A stretch of DNA of 64,000 bases from Tunicatimonas pelagia (GCF_030506325.1 NZ_CP120683.1:3485001-3549000); one strand, 5' to 3'; shown: positions 7,926-17,671, numbered from the stretch's first letter. The notes: generated by a model from the sequence alone, not told the origin. Made by a program: numbers and translations.

Positions 7926-8897
7926 TTGGATAAGACAATTCGGGTATTTGCTCCGGCCACGGTGGCCAACGTTGCCTGCGGCTTCGATATTATGGGATTT
8001 GCCATTGGCAATCCCGGTGATGAGGTGGTGATGCAACTGTGTGAGAAACCCGGTCTCGCCAGACCCGGAGTGGTAATTAAGAGAATTATTGGCGACGAAG
8101 GCAAACTGCCGCTTAATCCCGATAAGAACACCGTCAGTATTGTGGTGAAACAATTGCTGGAGCAAGTGCAGTCGGACTACGGAGTGGAGATTACGCTCTA
8201 CAAAAATATGCCGCTCGGTAGTGGATTAGGCTCCAGTGCGGCCAGTGCCGTAGCCGGTCTGTATGCCGTGAATGAGCTACTGTTGCGCTACGAGCCGGAA
8301 AAAGCAATTCGTAAGCGAGAAGATTTGCTTCCGTTTGCGATGGAGGGGGAACGATTAGCCTGCGGTTCAGCCCACGCTGATAATGTGGCTCCGGCATTGT
8401 TAGGTGGATTTGTACTGGTTCGTAGTTATGACCCACTGGATGTTATCCGGATACCTACACCGGAGGGCTTGTTCGCTACCGTCATCCATCCGCACGTAGA
8501 GGTACAAACCCGCGATGCGCGTAGTATTTTGCGGAAGCGTATTTCCTTAGAAGACGCCACCATTCAGTGGGGTAACACTGCCGGGCTGATTGCCGGACTA
8601 TGGCAGGGTGATTTTGAGTTGATCGGTCGCTCAATGCAGGATGTAATCATTGAACCCATTCGCTCGTTGCTTATCCCCGGTTTCGATAGCGTGAAAGCCA
8701 GTGCCATGAACGCCGGAGCGCTAGGCTGTGGTATCTCCGGCTCCGGTCCATCCATCTTTGCTCTGAGTAAAAGCCAAGAAGTAGCCGAAGAAGTTGGTCG
8801 GAAAATGCAAAACACCTTTGGTGCTCTCAATATCGATAGCGACCTTTACATTTCCGGTATCAACCAACAGGGGCCAAGGATAGTCAATGAGCAGTGA
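7926..8897 (+). CDS. thrB: homoserine kinase
   Basis: A 323-residue GHMP kinase that phosphorylates L-homoserine, the step before threonine synthase. The N terminus (IRVFAPATVANVACGFD) and the ATP-binding loop PLGSGLGSSAASAVAG (residues ~96-110) are diagnostic, and GCGISGSGPSIFAL near residue 262 is the third GHMP motif. Translation most likely starts at TTG 7926, since no ATG or GTG lies in frame close upstream and related proteins begin a few residues before VFAPATVANV. Threonine synthase follows 116 bases downstream. In many Bacteroidota thrA lies just upstream; here that place is taken by the ISAs1 element. Confidence 0.95.
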   Translation: MDKTIRVFAPATVANVACGFDIMGFAIGNPGDEVVMQLCEKPGLARPGVVIKRIIGDEGKLPLNPDKNTVSIVVKQLLEQVQSDYGVEITLYKNMPLGSGLGSSAASAVAGLYAVNELLLRYEPEKAIRKREDLLPFAMEGERLACGSAHADNVAPALLGGFVLVRSYDPLDVIRIPTPEGLFATVIHPHVEVQTRDARSILRKRISLEDATIQWGNTAGLIAGLWQGDFELIGRSMQDVIIEPIRSLLIPGFDSVKASAMNAGALGCGISGSGPSIFALSKSQEVAEEVGRKMQNTFGALNIDSDLYISGINQQGPRIVNEQ

Positions 8898-9013
8898 ACA
8901 ATGCCTCCGTGGCGCGGTACAATTAGCAATGAAAGGTGAATAATGATTGATGACATATGCATCATTTGTTCATTACTGTGGACTATCGACCGTTGACTAT
9001 TGACTAGAAAATT

Positions 9014-10363
9014 ATGCAACTTTACAGTACTAACGATACATCCCGATCACAGACGGTTTCTTTTCAGGAGGCAGTCTTTCAGAGTTTACCAGCGGATAAT
9101 GGGTTGTATATGCCTACCGAATTACCGCAGTTAGATGATGCCTTTTTCAACGAGATAGAGAAGTTTACCTTTCCTGAAATTGCGTTTCAGGTAGCTACAG
9201 CGCTACTCGATGATGAGATTCCGGCTTTGAAACTTCGTGATCTGATTGAAGATGCGATTGACTTTCCGGCTCCGGTAGTAGCCCTCGACGAGGAAGTTCA
9301 CGTACTGGAATTGTTTCACGGGCCTACGTTGGCATTTAAAGATTTTGGGGCGCGGTTTATGGCTCGAACCATGTCTTGGTTTTTGCAACAATCGCCCGCC
9401 GAACAAGAACGAACGATTCTGGTCGCTACTTCCGGCGATACGGGCAGTGCTGTAGCCCAAGGTTTCCTAAATGTACCGGGTATTAACGTAGTGCTGCTGT
9501 ACCCCAGCGGAAAGGTGAGTGAGATTCAGGAAAAGCAACTGACGACCGTTGGTAATAATGTGGCAGCATTAGAAGTTTCCGGCACATTCGATGATTGCCA
9601 GCGAATGGTGAAGGAGGCTTTTTTAGATCAAGAGTTACGAAAAGAGGTAGCTCTCTCTTCAGCTAATTCCATCAACATCAGCCGACTAATTCCTCAGTCA
9701 TTTTATTACTTCAACGCCTACGCTCAGCTTAAGCGAGATTTAGCGTACAATCCTGATTGGCGGTTAGTATTTTCGGTACCCAGTGGTAACTTTGGCAATC
9801 TCTGTGGCGGACTTATCGCCCAACAAATGGGCTTACCAATTGATCATATTGTTGCGGCTACCAATACCAATGATGTAGTACCCAAATACTTAGAAACTGG
9901 TAAATTTACCCCGCGTCCGTCGGTGCAAACCATTTCTAATGCAATGGATGTGGGTAATCCAAGTAACTTCGCCCGCTTACAGGCTTTTTACGGCTACGCT
10001 GGTTCAGATGAAGAATTGCTCGATTCCATTCAGGAAGATATTTCAGGTAATCGCTTTTCTGATGATGCCACTAAACAAGCCATCCGGGAAGTGTACGAAA
10101 ACTATTACGGCTACACTATGTGTCCCCACACTGCGGTTGGCTACTTAGGGCTGAAAGATTATCTGGAGAAACAGCCCGGGCGAATGAACGGAGTAGTACT
10201 AGCAACGGCTCACCCCGCCAAGTTTAAAGATACGGTGGAGGAAGCCGTTGGCGAATCTATTTTCCTGCCCGAAACCCTACAAGCCGCCCTCAATCAGCCC
10301 AAGCAGGTTACGTCAATCTCTCCCGATTATGAAGCTCTGAAAGCGTATCTGATGGATCGCTAA
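9014..10363 (+). CDS. thrC: threonine synthase
   Basis: A 449-residue PLP-dependent enzyme converting O-phosphohomoserine to threonine. The N terminus (MQLYSTND, then ADNGLYMPTELP) is typical of the E. coli/yeast-type enzyme. The PLP lysine is Lys109 in GPTLAFKDFGARF; ATSGDTGSAVAQGF and VPSGNFGNL are the phosphate-binding and glycine-rich loops. Full length for the family. It follows thrB in the same direction; the 116-base gap holds AT-rich repeat-like text (AATGA, GAATAATGA) rather than a gene. Convergent with the carbonic anhydrase gene, leaving only 14 bases between stops. Confidence 0.96.
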   Translation: MQLYSTNDTSRSQTVSFQEAVFQSLPADNGLYMPTELPQLDDAFFNEIEKFTFPEIAFQVATALLDDEIPALKLRDLIEDAIDFPAPVVALDEEVHVLELFHGPTLAFKDFGARFMARTMSWFLQQSPAEQERTILVATSGDTGSAVAQGFLNVPGINVVLLYPSGKVSEIQEKQLTTVGNNVAALEVSGTFDDCQRMVKEAFLDQELRKEVALSSANSINISRLIPQSFYYFNAYAQLKRDLAYNPDWRLVFSVPSGNFGNLCGGLIAQQMGLPIDHIVAATNTNDVVPKYLETGKFTPRPSVQTISNAMDVGNPSNFARLQAFYGYAGSDEELLDSIQEDISGNRFSDDATKQAIREVYENYYGYTMCPHTAVGYLGLKDYLEKQPGRMNGVVLATAHPAKFKDTVEEAVGESIFLPETLQAALNQPKQVTSISPDYEALKAYLMDR

Positions 10364-10377
10364 TCTCGCCTGTTTCC

Positions 10378-11004
10378 TTAGTTCAACGTATAGATTTCCA
10401 TAATACCGGCTAGGATTTTATCGAAGTCCAGTTCAAGGTCAATGAGTTGCCCGGTGCTAATGTCAAACACCCAGCCGTGTACTTGAAGTGTGTTTTTTCG
10501 GTAGGCTACTTGTACTTCGGCGGTTTTTAGCACATTTACGCATTGTTCTCGCACGTTCAGCCTTATCAGTTGGTTGTAACGGGCGTCTTCGTCTTCTATC
10601 GCGTTGAGTTCGTCTTTGTGAAGTCGATATACGTCCCGAATGCTTCTGAGCCAGGGATTTAAAATTCCTAGATCCTGGGCTTGCATGGCGGCTTTCACTC
10701 CACCACAGTAGTAGTGACCACAAACCACAATATGCTTCACTTTCAGATGATTAACGGCGTAGTTGATGACTGACATTGCGCTCAGATCCAGACCGGAAAC
10801 CATATTGGCAATGTTCCGGTAAACGAATACTTGACCTAAACTGGCACCCATCATTTCCTCGGCGGTTACCCGACTATCGGAGCAACCAATGTACAGAATC
10901 TCAGGTTGTTGTCCTTTGGATAAGTCTTCAAAGTAGGTACTGTCAACATTTAGTTTTTCTTGTACCCACTGCTGATTGTACTTAAAAATAGCTTCTAATT
11001 TCAT
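10378..11004 (-). CDS. beta-class carbonic anhydrase
   Basis: A 208-residue zinc enzyme interconverting CO2 and bicarbonate. The zinc ligands are visible as Cys41 and Asp43 in YIGCSDSRV and His97/Cys100 in VCGHYYCGG; Asp43-Arg45 form the catalytic dyad of the beta class. No signal peptide, so cytoplasmic. It lies back-to-back with PEP carboxylase (divergent, 258 bases apart), which consumes bicarbonate, so the pairing makes metabolic sense: hydration of CO2 feeds oxaloacetate synthesis. Length and motifs are normal. Confidence 0.95.
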   Translation of the reverse strand: MKLEAIFKYNQQWVQEKLNVDSTYFEDLSKGQQPEILYIGCSDSRVTAEEMMGASLGQVFVYRNIANMVSGLDLSAMSVINYAVNHLKVKHIVVCGHYYCGGVKAAMQAQDLGILNPWLRSIRDVYRLHKDELNAIEDEDARYNQLIRLNVREQCVNVLKTAEVQVAYRKNTLQVHGWVFDISTGQLIDLELDFDKILAGIMEIYTLN

Positions 11005-11262
11005 AATTATCCGTTTATAGAGGGTTAAAAAAAATTCTTAATATCCTTGTTCAGTTATCTTGAAAAATCGTACCTTCAAAGTAAGGTATTACAATTAAAT
11101 ATAATAGTAAAACTATTACAAATTGATTTTAAAAATGAGTCTCAAGGCCATTTCAGACTATCCCTTATTATCAGTCTAGAATCATAAACTGTTATTAACT
11201 TTTTACCATCAATTTTCAACCTTCAATTTTTCATATTTCTCATCTCATATTTCTTATTTCCT
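11005..11262. promoter_or_regulatory. divergent intergenic region between carbonic anhydrase and ppc
   Basis: 258 AT-rich bases that must hold the promoters for both divergent genes. No exact TAnnTTTG box was picked out. The last ~60 bases before the PEP carboxylase gene are pyrimidine-rich, repetitive text (TTTTCAACCTTCAATTTTTCATATTTCTCATC is paraphrased here as CAATTTTYA/CATATTTC repeats) resembling the degenerate spacer repeats elsewhere in the window. Confidence 0.3.
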
Positions 11263-14004
11263 ATGCTTGTTACCGATGCCTCCATTGATGTAGAAAAAGT
11301 AGAAAATGATGCCCAATTTCTGAGCGAGTGCCTCCGCGAAGTACTAGAGTCGCTGGGTGAGCATCAATTAGCCGATACGCTCCAACAAGAACCCGCGACG
11401 ATGAACCGCAGCATGGTTCGCTTGTACGCTACTTATTTTCAGTGGCTGAACTTAGTAGAAGAAAATGCTACGGCTCAGTATCGTAGAAAGCTAGAGACTG
11501 AAGCTGGACTAGACCGCATTTCAGGATTGTGGGCCAAGGCGTTCCGTCAGTTATCCGAAGAGGGTTTTTCGGAAGAAGAGATTGCTCAATTACTACCCAA
11601 AATACGCATTGAACCCGTACTTACGGCTCACCCAACCGAAGCCAAGCGAGCTACGGTACTACGCCACTTACGCGATATGTACTTATTGCTAGTGAAGCGA
11701 GAGAACCCGGTGTGGACCCCGCAAGAGCAACAAGGTATCCGCAAGGCAATCAAGAATCAGTTGGAGATATTGTGGCGCACGGGTGAAATCTATTTGGAAA
11801 AACCGGCTGTATCCGACGAGCTGCGGAATATGATGTACTATCTTACCCACGTTTTTCCCCAGAGCTTAGCCTGGGCCGACCAACGATTGCGCGATGCTTG
11901 GAGCTACTCCGGCTTTGATCCTAAACAGCTTGATGGTTACCAGGCTCTGCCCCGAATTAGCTTTGGCGATTGGGTAGGGGGCGACCGTGATGGGCACCCT
12001 TTTGTAACCGCCAAGGTAACCCAGAGAACCCTGCTAGAACTTCGTCGGCAGGCATTACAACTCCATGCGAAAGATTTGGAGGGATTGGCGGCTAAGCTCA
12101 GCTTTACCAATATTCGTAATACAATACCCGATCGGCTGAACCAGAAAATTGAAAAGATGCAAGAGCTGATTGGCGAAGCGACTGAACTACCCCTGGCTCG
12201 TAATCAGAATGAACCGTGGCGCCAACTAGTTAATTTGATGCGCCTTCGCATACCGCTAGACGTGTATGATAACTTAGACGAAAAACCGTATTCCTACCAA
12301 CGTAGTACCGAGTTATCCGATGATCTGACTCTACTGCTGGAAACACTGAATGAAATAAATGCCCAGTCGGTAGCCCGTAACGAGGTAGAACCTTTGTTAC
12401 GAAAAGTACAAACGTTTGGCTTTCACCTTGCTGCGCTGGATATTCGTCAGAATAGTGCTTTTCACGATAAGGCGGTCACCCAGTTACTAGAAGCTGCTGC
12501 TCTTTCTTCGAATGATTTGCCTGACACTGATTATGCTAACTGGTCAGAAGAGCAGCGTATTGCTTTCCTCGAGCAGGAATTACAGTCAGCTCGCCCGTTT
12601 ACTCAGGTTGCCGCTTCACTGCCGCAAGAAGCTCAGGCAGTGCTAGATTGCTATCGGGTGGTGCATCAGTTTATTCAAAACTACGGTGCCAATGGGTTAG
12701 GCTCACTGATTATTAGTATGACCCGTAGTGTGTCGGATTTACTGACGGTTTATTTGTTAGGCCGGGAGGTTGGTTTGGTTTTCTGGCGAGAAGATGGGTT
12801 AGTCAGTGAACTTCCGGTGGTGCCATTGTTTGAGACGATTGATGATTTGAAGGGAAGCTCGGCAATTTTAGACAAGTTTCTTCAGCATCCCATCACCCAG
12901 CGAAGTTTGGCTTATCAACAAAAGCAAAAAGGGGAGGCTAATCCAGTACAGCAAGTGATGGTCGGCTACAGCGACAGTAACAAAGACGGGGGTATTTTAG
13001 CCAGTCTCTGGAACGTAAACCGAGGGCAACGCAACCTTACCGAAGTTGGAAAAAGACATGGGGTACGCATTCGCTACTTCCATGGTCGGGGCGGTACGGT
13101 CAGTCGGGGTGGTGGGCCCACTCATCGCTTTTTAGAATCGTTACCCCACCAAAGCCTACAGGGTGACTTCCGTCTGACCGAGCAGGGAGAAACCATTGCC
13201 CAAAAGTACGCCAACCTGATTACTAGCACCTACCATCTGGAACTGATGTTGGCTGGAACGACCAAGGCTACCATTCGCCAGCAGAGTGCAAACTCTTCCG
13301 ATCATCCGTTGGAGCCAATTATGGATTATCTGTCAGAAGTGAGCAGCGAATACTACGGAAAACTGCTGAAAGCTGAAGGCTTTATGGATTTTTATGCTCA
13401 GGCTACGCCCATTGATGTGATCGAGGCCAGTCGCATTGGCTCTCGTCCTGCCCGCCGTACCGGACAACGAACGCTGAATGATCTACGAGCTATTCCTTGG
13501 GTGTTTAGCTGGAGTCAAGCCCGGTTCTCTCTTACGGCCTGGTACGGAGTAGGTGCTGCTCTGGAGCAACTACAAAACGAACGCCCTGACGATTTTACCT
13601 TACTCTGCGAGCAAGCCATGAGCTACGCCCCGCTGCGGTACATCCTGACCAACTCAAGCTCGGGCGTACTGATTGCTGATGAATCTATTATGCACGAGTA
13701 CGCCGCTCTAGTAGAAGACAGTGAACTTCGCGATCGGTTTATGGAGCAGATTCTGGCGGAACTGCACCGAACCCAACGGGTTATTGAAACGATCTACGGC
13801 AGTAGCATTGAGGAGCGGCGCCCCCGCATTGCCAAAATGATTGCCATGCGTCAACCCAAGCTAGCTGCCCTACATCGGCATCAGATCTCCCAAATCAAAA
13901 CCTGGCGTAGCAATAAAGCCGCTGGTAATAGTGACGAAGCCATTCTGCTAGATTTGCTACTAACTGTGAACGCTATTTCGGGGGGGATTCGGGCTACGGG
14001 GTAG
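11263..14004 (+). CDS. ppc: phosphoenolpyruvate carboxylase
   Basis: A 913-residue enzyme that carboxylates PEP with bicarbonate to oxaloacetate, refilling the TCA cycle. The catalytic His123 sits in VLTAHPTEAKRA; the second signature VGYSDSNKDGGILAS and the glycine-rich FHGRGGTVSRGGGPTH loop are intact, and the protein ends GGIRATG, matching the conserved C-terminal (M/I)RxTG that reaches the active site. Length is normal for bacterial PEPC. Divergent from carbonic anhydrase, which supplies bicarbonate. Aspartate made from oxaloacetate feeds threonine synthesis, encoded nearby by thrBC. Confidence 0.97.
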   Translation: MLVTDASIDVEKVENDAQFLSECLREVLESLGEHQLADTLQQEPATMNRSMVRLYATYFQWLNLVEENATAQYRRKLETEAGLDRISGLWAKAFRQLSEEGFSEEEIAQLLPKIRIEPVLTAHPTEAKRATVLRHLRDMYLLLVKRENPVWTPQEQQGIRKAIKNQLEILWRTGEIYLEKPAVSDELRNMMYYLTHVFPQSLAWADQRLRDAWSYSGFDPKQLDGYQALPRISFGDWVGGDRDGHPFVTAKVTQRTLLELRRQALQLHAKDLEGLAAKLSFTNIRNTIPDRLNQKIEKMQELIGEATELPLARNQNEPWRQLVNLMRLRIPLDVYDNLDEKPYSYQRSTELSDDLTLLLETLNEINAQSVARNEVEPLLRKVQTFGFHLAALDIRQNSAFHDKAVTQLLEAAALSSNDLPDTDYANWSEEQRIAFLEQELQSARPFTQVAASLPQEAQAVLDCYRVVHQFIQNYGANGLGSLIISMTRSVSDLLTVYLLGREVGLVFWREDGLVSELPVVPLFETIDDLKGSSAILDKFLQHPITQRSLAYQQKQKGEANPVQQVMVGYSDSNKDGGILASLWNVNRGQRNLTEVGKRHGVRIRYFHGRGGTVSRGGGPTHRFLESLPHQSLQGDFRLTEQGETIAQKYANLITSTYHLELMLAGTTKATIRQQSANSSDHPLEPIMDYLSEVSSEYYGKLLKAEGFMDFYAQATPIDVIEASRIGSRPARRTGQRTLNDLRAIPWVFSWSQARFSLTAWYGVGAALEQLQNERPDDFTLLCEQAMSYAPLRYILTNSSSGVLIADESIMHEYAALVEDSELRDRFMEQILAELHRTQRVIETIYGSSIEERRPRIAKMIAMRQPKLAALHRHQISQIKTWRSNKAAGNSDEAILLDLLLTVNAISGGIRATG

Positions 14005-14051
14005 ACTAGTTGAGAGACTTTCTCTGACTTAAGATTTTATGTCAAGCTTGC

Positions 14052-14822
14052 TTATTGAAGGGTATTGTAATCTATTCTCTCAAATCGCCTCTCCTCATTA
14101 CTCAACTCTGACCAATTAAAATCGTACTGTTCATCTTCAGTCCAAGTTGTGGGGAAGTTAACAACTAAATAGTCACCTATACCACAATCGTTGCCTTCTA
14201 GTGCCATTAAAGCTGGACCAGGCTGAAAACTTATTGTTCTAAATTGTGATGACAGGAGAGCAGCGAGACCGGCAAATGCATCTAATAACGTCGAGAAATT
14301 AGCTTCTTGAAATGCATTTAATCGATCATGTTTAGCTCTGTTATATACCTGATACCAATCAATTGATTCGTTGCTATTCCAATTGGCGAAAGGTGCTCTA
14401 ATTCTTTGCTCTCCTCTCCATATTGGATATTCTATTGAGTAATCACTCAGTCGGTGAGTCTTATTTATTATTTCGTAATCATTCATATTCCAGGTTCGTT
14501 CAGATCTTTCTTGTCTATTCCTCGATACTGGATTAAATATGTTCTCTTTTAGAATTGCTTTAAAATTGGCTTCAACCTCGATACATATTCTCATTAAAAG
14601 TTCATGAGTTCGAAATGAGTATGTGTTACTATTAATGTCAGCTGGCTCAATTGCTTGAAATAGCTTTAAGAGATCTTGTTGAATTATGATGAAAGCTCTT
14701 ACGTAATGTTCCGGGTTTTGGCAATAATTCGGATCTGTAATATAAGCCCAGTCGCTATATCCAGAATTCGGGCCTTCTTTTACTGGTCTATAATTTCTAT
14801 GAAATGGCCTAATGAAACTCAC
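14052..14822 (-). CDS. hypothetical protein, AT-rich gene
   Basis: A 256-residue soluble protein of no family I recognise. It starts MSFIRPFHRNYRPVKEG, has a helical stretch around residues 40-100 (RAFIIIQQDLLKLFQAIEPA, ELLMRICIEVEANFKAIL) and an acidic Trp-rich end (TWTEDEQYDFNWSEL). No signal peptide or membrane helix. The gene is visibly more AT-rich than ppc and the other neighbours, with more AAA/ATT/TTA codons, which suggests acquisition. It stands alone on the minus strand between ppc and a Uma2 gene. The AYITDPNYC and WNMNDYEIINKTH stretches may help a profile search. Confidence 0.7.
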   Translation of the reverse strand: MSFIRPFHRNYRPVKEGPNSGYSDWAYITDPNYCQNPEHYVRAFIIIQQDLLKLFQAIEPADINSNTYSFRTHELLMRICIEVEANFKAILKENIFNPVSRNRQERSERTWNMNDYEIINKTHRLSDYSIEYPIWRGEQRIRAPFANWNSNESIDWYQVYNRAKHDRLNAFQEANFSTLLDAFAGLAALLSSQFRTISFQPGPALMALEGNDCGIGDYLVVNFPTTWTEDEQYDFNWSELSNEERRFERIDYNTLQ

Positions 14823-14936
14823 AACTCTTTTATGTTTATATTTAACTGCTCTATATTACATAGGTAGTGGTTTGCTCAAATGGAATATCTTTAACAATCA
14901 CTTTTACGTATCTCTCAATATACCACTCTATTTGTT

Positions 14937-15506
14937 ATGATTGCTGAAGCCGAAACTAAAATCACTCGCCGCTTATTTACGGTGGAAGAATACCACCAGA
15001 TGGCTGAAGTGGGTATTTTACACGAAGACGACCGTATTGAATTAATTCACGGAGAAATTATCCAAATGAGTCCAATTGGGAAAAATCACTCAGCCATTGT
15101 ACGTCGCTTGAATAACCTTTTAAAGAATTACTTAGAGTCAAACATACTTGTTGATGTACAAAATCCGGTACTTATCAATGAGCACTCAGAACCTGAGCCG
15201 GATATTGTGATTCTGCCGTTTCGGGAGGATTATTACGCTGAAACCGGAGTTACTCCAAGAGATGTACTGCTATTGATCGAGGTGTCAGATAGTACATTGA
15301 AATATGATAGGAATACCAAACTACCGCTTTACGCCACAGCAGGTATTCCTGAAGTGTGGATTATAGACGTTAATAAGAAACAGCTTGAAGCGTACCGTCA
15401 ACCGAGCGGAGATCGTTACCAATCAGTAACTACCCTCACTCGGGAAGATAATATTTCAGCCACTCAGCTATCACTGAATGCGCTGGTAAAAGAACTTATC
15501 GGATGA
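14937..15506 (+). CDS. Uma2 family endonuclease-fold protein
   Basis: A 189-residue Uma2 (DUF820) protein with a PD-(D/E)XK nuclease core. Visible are LFTVEEYHQMAEVGILHEDDRIELIHGEII at the N terminus (quoted in part; residues ~12-42), the SEPEPDIVILP strand with a candidate metal Asp near residue 85, LLLIEVSDST with a candidate Glu near 107, and KLPLYATAGIPEVWIID. Uma2 proteins are abundant in cyanobacteria and Cytophagales and their biological role is mostly unknown. It is a single gene, not part of an obvious toxin or restriction locus. Length is typical. Confidence 0.9.
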   Translation: MIAEAETKITRRLFTVEEYHQMAEVGILHEDDRIELIHGEIIQMSPIGKNHSAIVRRLNNLLKNYLESNILVDVQNPVLINEHSEPEPDIVILPFREDYYAETGVTPRDVLLLIEVSDSTLKYDRNTKLPLYATAGIPEVWIIDVNKKQLEAYRQPSGDRYQSVTTLTREDNISATQLSLNALVKELIG

Positions 15507-15549
15507 TTAATGAGTAATGACGAATGATTGACATAGTTTCCATTATTCA

Positions 15550-16617
15550 TTAAGCGTTAGACCCTACTGCATTCAAATCTTCAAAAGCGGCAGTTAGGCG
15601 TTTTACAAAGCTTTTCTCAGCTTCGCGTAGCCACACGCGGGGATCGTAGGTTTTCTTGTTGGGCTTATCATCGCCTTCGGGGTTACCGATCTGAGCTTGT
15701 AGATAATCTTTCTTATTTTCGTAGTAGCCCCGCACTCCATCCCAGAAAGCCCACTGCAAGTCAGTATCAATATTCATTTTAATTACTCCGTAGCCAATTG
15801 CTTCCCGGATCTCCTCTTGGGTAGAACCCGAGCCACCGTGAAACACGAAGTAAACTGGCTTAGCGGCGGTACTGTGCTTCTCTTCAATATGCTTTTGCGA
15901 ATCGCGCAGAATGGTAGGCGTTAACTTCACATTACCTGGCTTATATACCCCGTGTACGTTGCCAAATGCCGCCGCTACGGTAAATCGTTCGCCCACTTGC
16001 TTCAACTGTTCGTAGGTGTAAGCCACTTCTTCGGGCTGAGTGTATAGCTTAGAAGCATCAACATCAGTATTATCTACTCCATCTTCCTCCCCACCCGTTA
16101 CACCAAGCTCTACTTCAATTCCCATCCCTAGTGGGTTCATTCGCTCGAAGTACTTCTTGCTGATCTCTACATTTTCTTCTAACGGCTCTTCCGAAAGATC
16201 AAGCATGTGGGAGCTGAACAACGGGCGACTGTGCTGCTCGTAGTATTTTTCTCCGGCATCCAGCATTCCGTCAATCCAGGGTAATAGTTTCTTAGCTGCG
16301 TGATCGGTATGAAGAATGACAGGTACGCCGTAGTGCTTGGCCATGATATGCACGTGTTGAGCTCCAGCAACGGCTCCGGCAATAGAAGCCTGCTGACCGT
16401 CGTTACTAAATCCTTTGCCAGCATTAAAGGCTGCTCCCGAGTTAGAGAACTGAACAATCACGGCTGATTGCACATCGCGGGCGGTTTCCAGCACTGCATT
16501 AATAGAGTTACTACCGATGACATTAGCAGCAGGTAAGGCAAACTGTTTTTTCTGGGCGTATTCAAAAAATTCTATGAGTTGATCGCCGTAGAGTACGCCG
16601 GGTTCAAACTTTTTCAT
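15550..16617 (-). CDS. fbaA: fructose-bisphosphate aldolase, class II
   Basis: A 355-residue zinc aldolase of the class IIA (E. coli FbaA) type, cleaving fructose 1,6-bisphosphate to DHAP and glyceraldehyde 3-phosphate. It shows the N-terminal GVLYGDQLIEFFEYA, the zinc/active-site region VILHTDHAAKKLLPW (His ligand and catalytic Asp near residues 105-110), EVELGVTGGEEDG with the second metal region, and VFHGGSGSTQEEI. Class IIA length is usual. The lacI-type gene lies 46 bases upstream on the same strand, so the two are probably co-transcribed. DHAP made by the neighbouring acid-sugar pathway could enter gluconeogenesis here. Confidence 0.95.
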   Translation of the reverse strand: MKKFEPGVLYGDQLIEFFEYAQKKQFALPAANVIGSNSINAVLETARDVQSAVIVQFSNSGAAFNAGKGFSNDGQQASIAGAVAGAQHVHIMAKHYGVPVILHTDHAAKKLLPWIDGMLDAGEKYYEQHSRPLFSSHMLDLSEEPLEENVEISKKYFERMNPLGMGIEVELGVTGGEEDGVDNTDVDASKLYTQPEEVAYTYEQLKQVGERFTVAAAFGNVHGVYKPGNVKLTPTILRDSQKHIEEKHSTAAKPVYFVFHGGSGSTQEEIREAIGYGVIKMNIDTDLQWAFWDGVRGYYENKKDYLQAQIGNPEGDDKPNKKTYDPRVWLREAEKSFVKRLTAAFEDLNAVGSNA

Positions 16618-16663
16618 AAGAGATTAGGTAAAGTGGTTCAAAAATATTGGGAAGCGCAAACTA

Positions 16664-17671
16664 CTATTTTTTTACGGAATTTCGTTCCAATAGCCGAGTT
16701 TTTAGCACTACCTGTTCAATATCAGTTTTAGCATCACGCAACTGCTGAAACAGCAAGTGGGCTGCGGTTTCGCCCATTTGTTCCGGGTTTTGATCGATAG
16801 TAGTTAAAGACGGACTCACTACAGCGGTTACTGGATCATTATTGAAACCGACTAGCGCCATATCTTGAGGAATTCGTATACCGTAATCGCGTAAGGCTTG
16901 TAAGGCAGCAATGGCAAGTCGGTCACTCACGGCAAAAATAGCATCGGGTGGATTGGATAGTTGAAGCAGACGAACCGTTTGGTCGTAACCATCGGCCTCA
17001 CTGTAGTCGCAGTGCGCTACCAAGTTGGGGTCAAACGGTAGTTGGTGCTGTGCTAGCGTTTGTTGATAACCCCGAAGACGTTCATTACTGATCTCAACAG
17101 AAGATGGGCCAGCCAGTAGTCCAATACGTTGGCATCCGTGCTGAATTAGAAAAGATACAGCCTGCGCTGCCGCTAAAAAATTATCAATAATTACCTGTGA
17201 TACTGATAGCTCGGGACACACTCGGTTGAAAAAAACTAAAGGAACACCTCGGTTCAGTACTTCTTGAAAGTGGTCGTACTGCTTAGTTTCCCCCGCCAAG
17301 GATACGATGATTCCATCAACCCGACTTAGCAGTAACGATTTGATGTTAGCTACTTCTTGTTCATACGATTCATTAGACTGGCAGATGACAATATTGTACC
17401 CTTCTCCAATCGCAACTGCTTCAATTCCAGTAATTGCCGAAGCATAAAACGCATAGCTGATTTTAGGGACAATCACTCCGATAGTCTGGGTACGCTGCAT
17501 CCGCAGATTCATAGCCAGCGGATTGGGCTGAAAGTCTAGTTCCTTGGCTAATGCTTGTACGGCCTGCTTCGTAGTTCGGGAAATACGGGGGTGGTCGCGT
17601 AGTGCGCGGGAAACTGTAGAAATGGAAATATTCAGTTGCTCTGCGATTTCTTTTAGCGTAATAGGCTTCAT
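16664..17671 (-). CDS. LacI family transcriptional regulator
   Basis: A 335-residue repressor. The N-terminal helix-turn-helix and hinge (ITLKEIAEQLNISISTVSRALRDHPRIS, quoted in part, residues 4-30; hinge near 45-60) are classic LacI; residues ~60-330 form a periplasmic-binding-protein-like effector domain (TIGVIVPKISYAFYASAITGIE start). It is divergent from the lipoprotein/dehydrogenase/kinase cluster and upstream of fbaA on its own strand. A perfect palindrome at 17861-17876 in the intergenic region is a good operator candidate. The ligand is unknown; a sugar, sugar acid or phosphorylated intermediate of the adjacent pathway is likely. Confidence 0.95.
   Translation of the reverse strand: MKPITLKEIAEQLNISISTVSRALRDHPRISRTTKQAVQALAKELDFQPNPLAMNLRMQRTQTIGVIVPKISYAFYASAITGIEAVAIGEGYNIVICQSNESYEQEVANIKSLLLSRVDGIIVSLAGETKQYDHFQEVLNRGVPLVFFNRVCPELSVSQVIIDNFLAAAQAVSFLIQHGCQRIGLLAGPSSVEISNERLRGYQQTLAQHQLPFDPNLVAHCDYSEADGYDQTVRLLQLSNPPDAIFAVSDRLAIAALQALRDYGIRIPQDMALVGFNNDPVTAVVSPSLTTIDQNPEQMGETAAHLLFQQLRDAKTDIEQVVLKTRLLERNSVKK

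Noticed and set aside
14937-15506. Defence or restriction system based on the Uma2 protein
   Set aside because: No methylase, helicase or toxin partner is adjacent; the neighbours are an orphan gene and fbaA.
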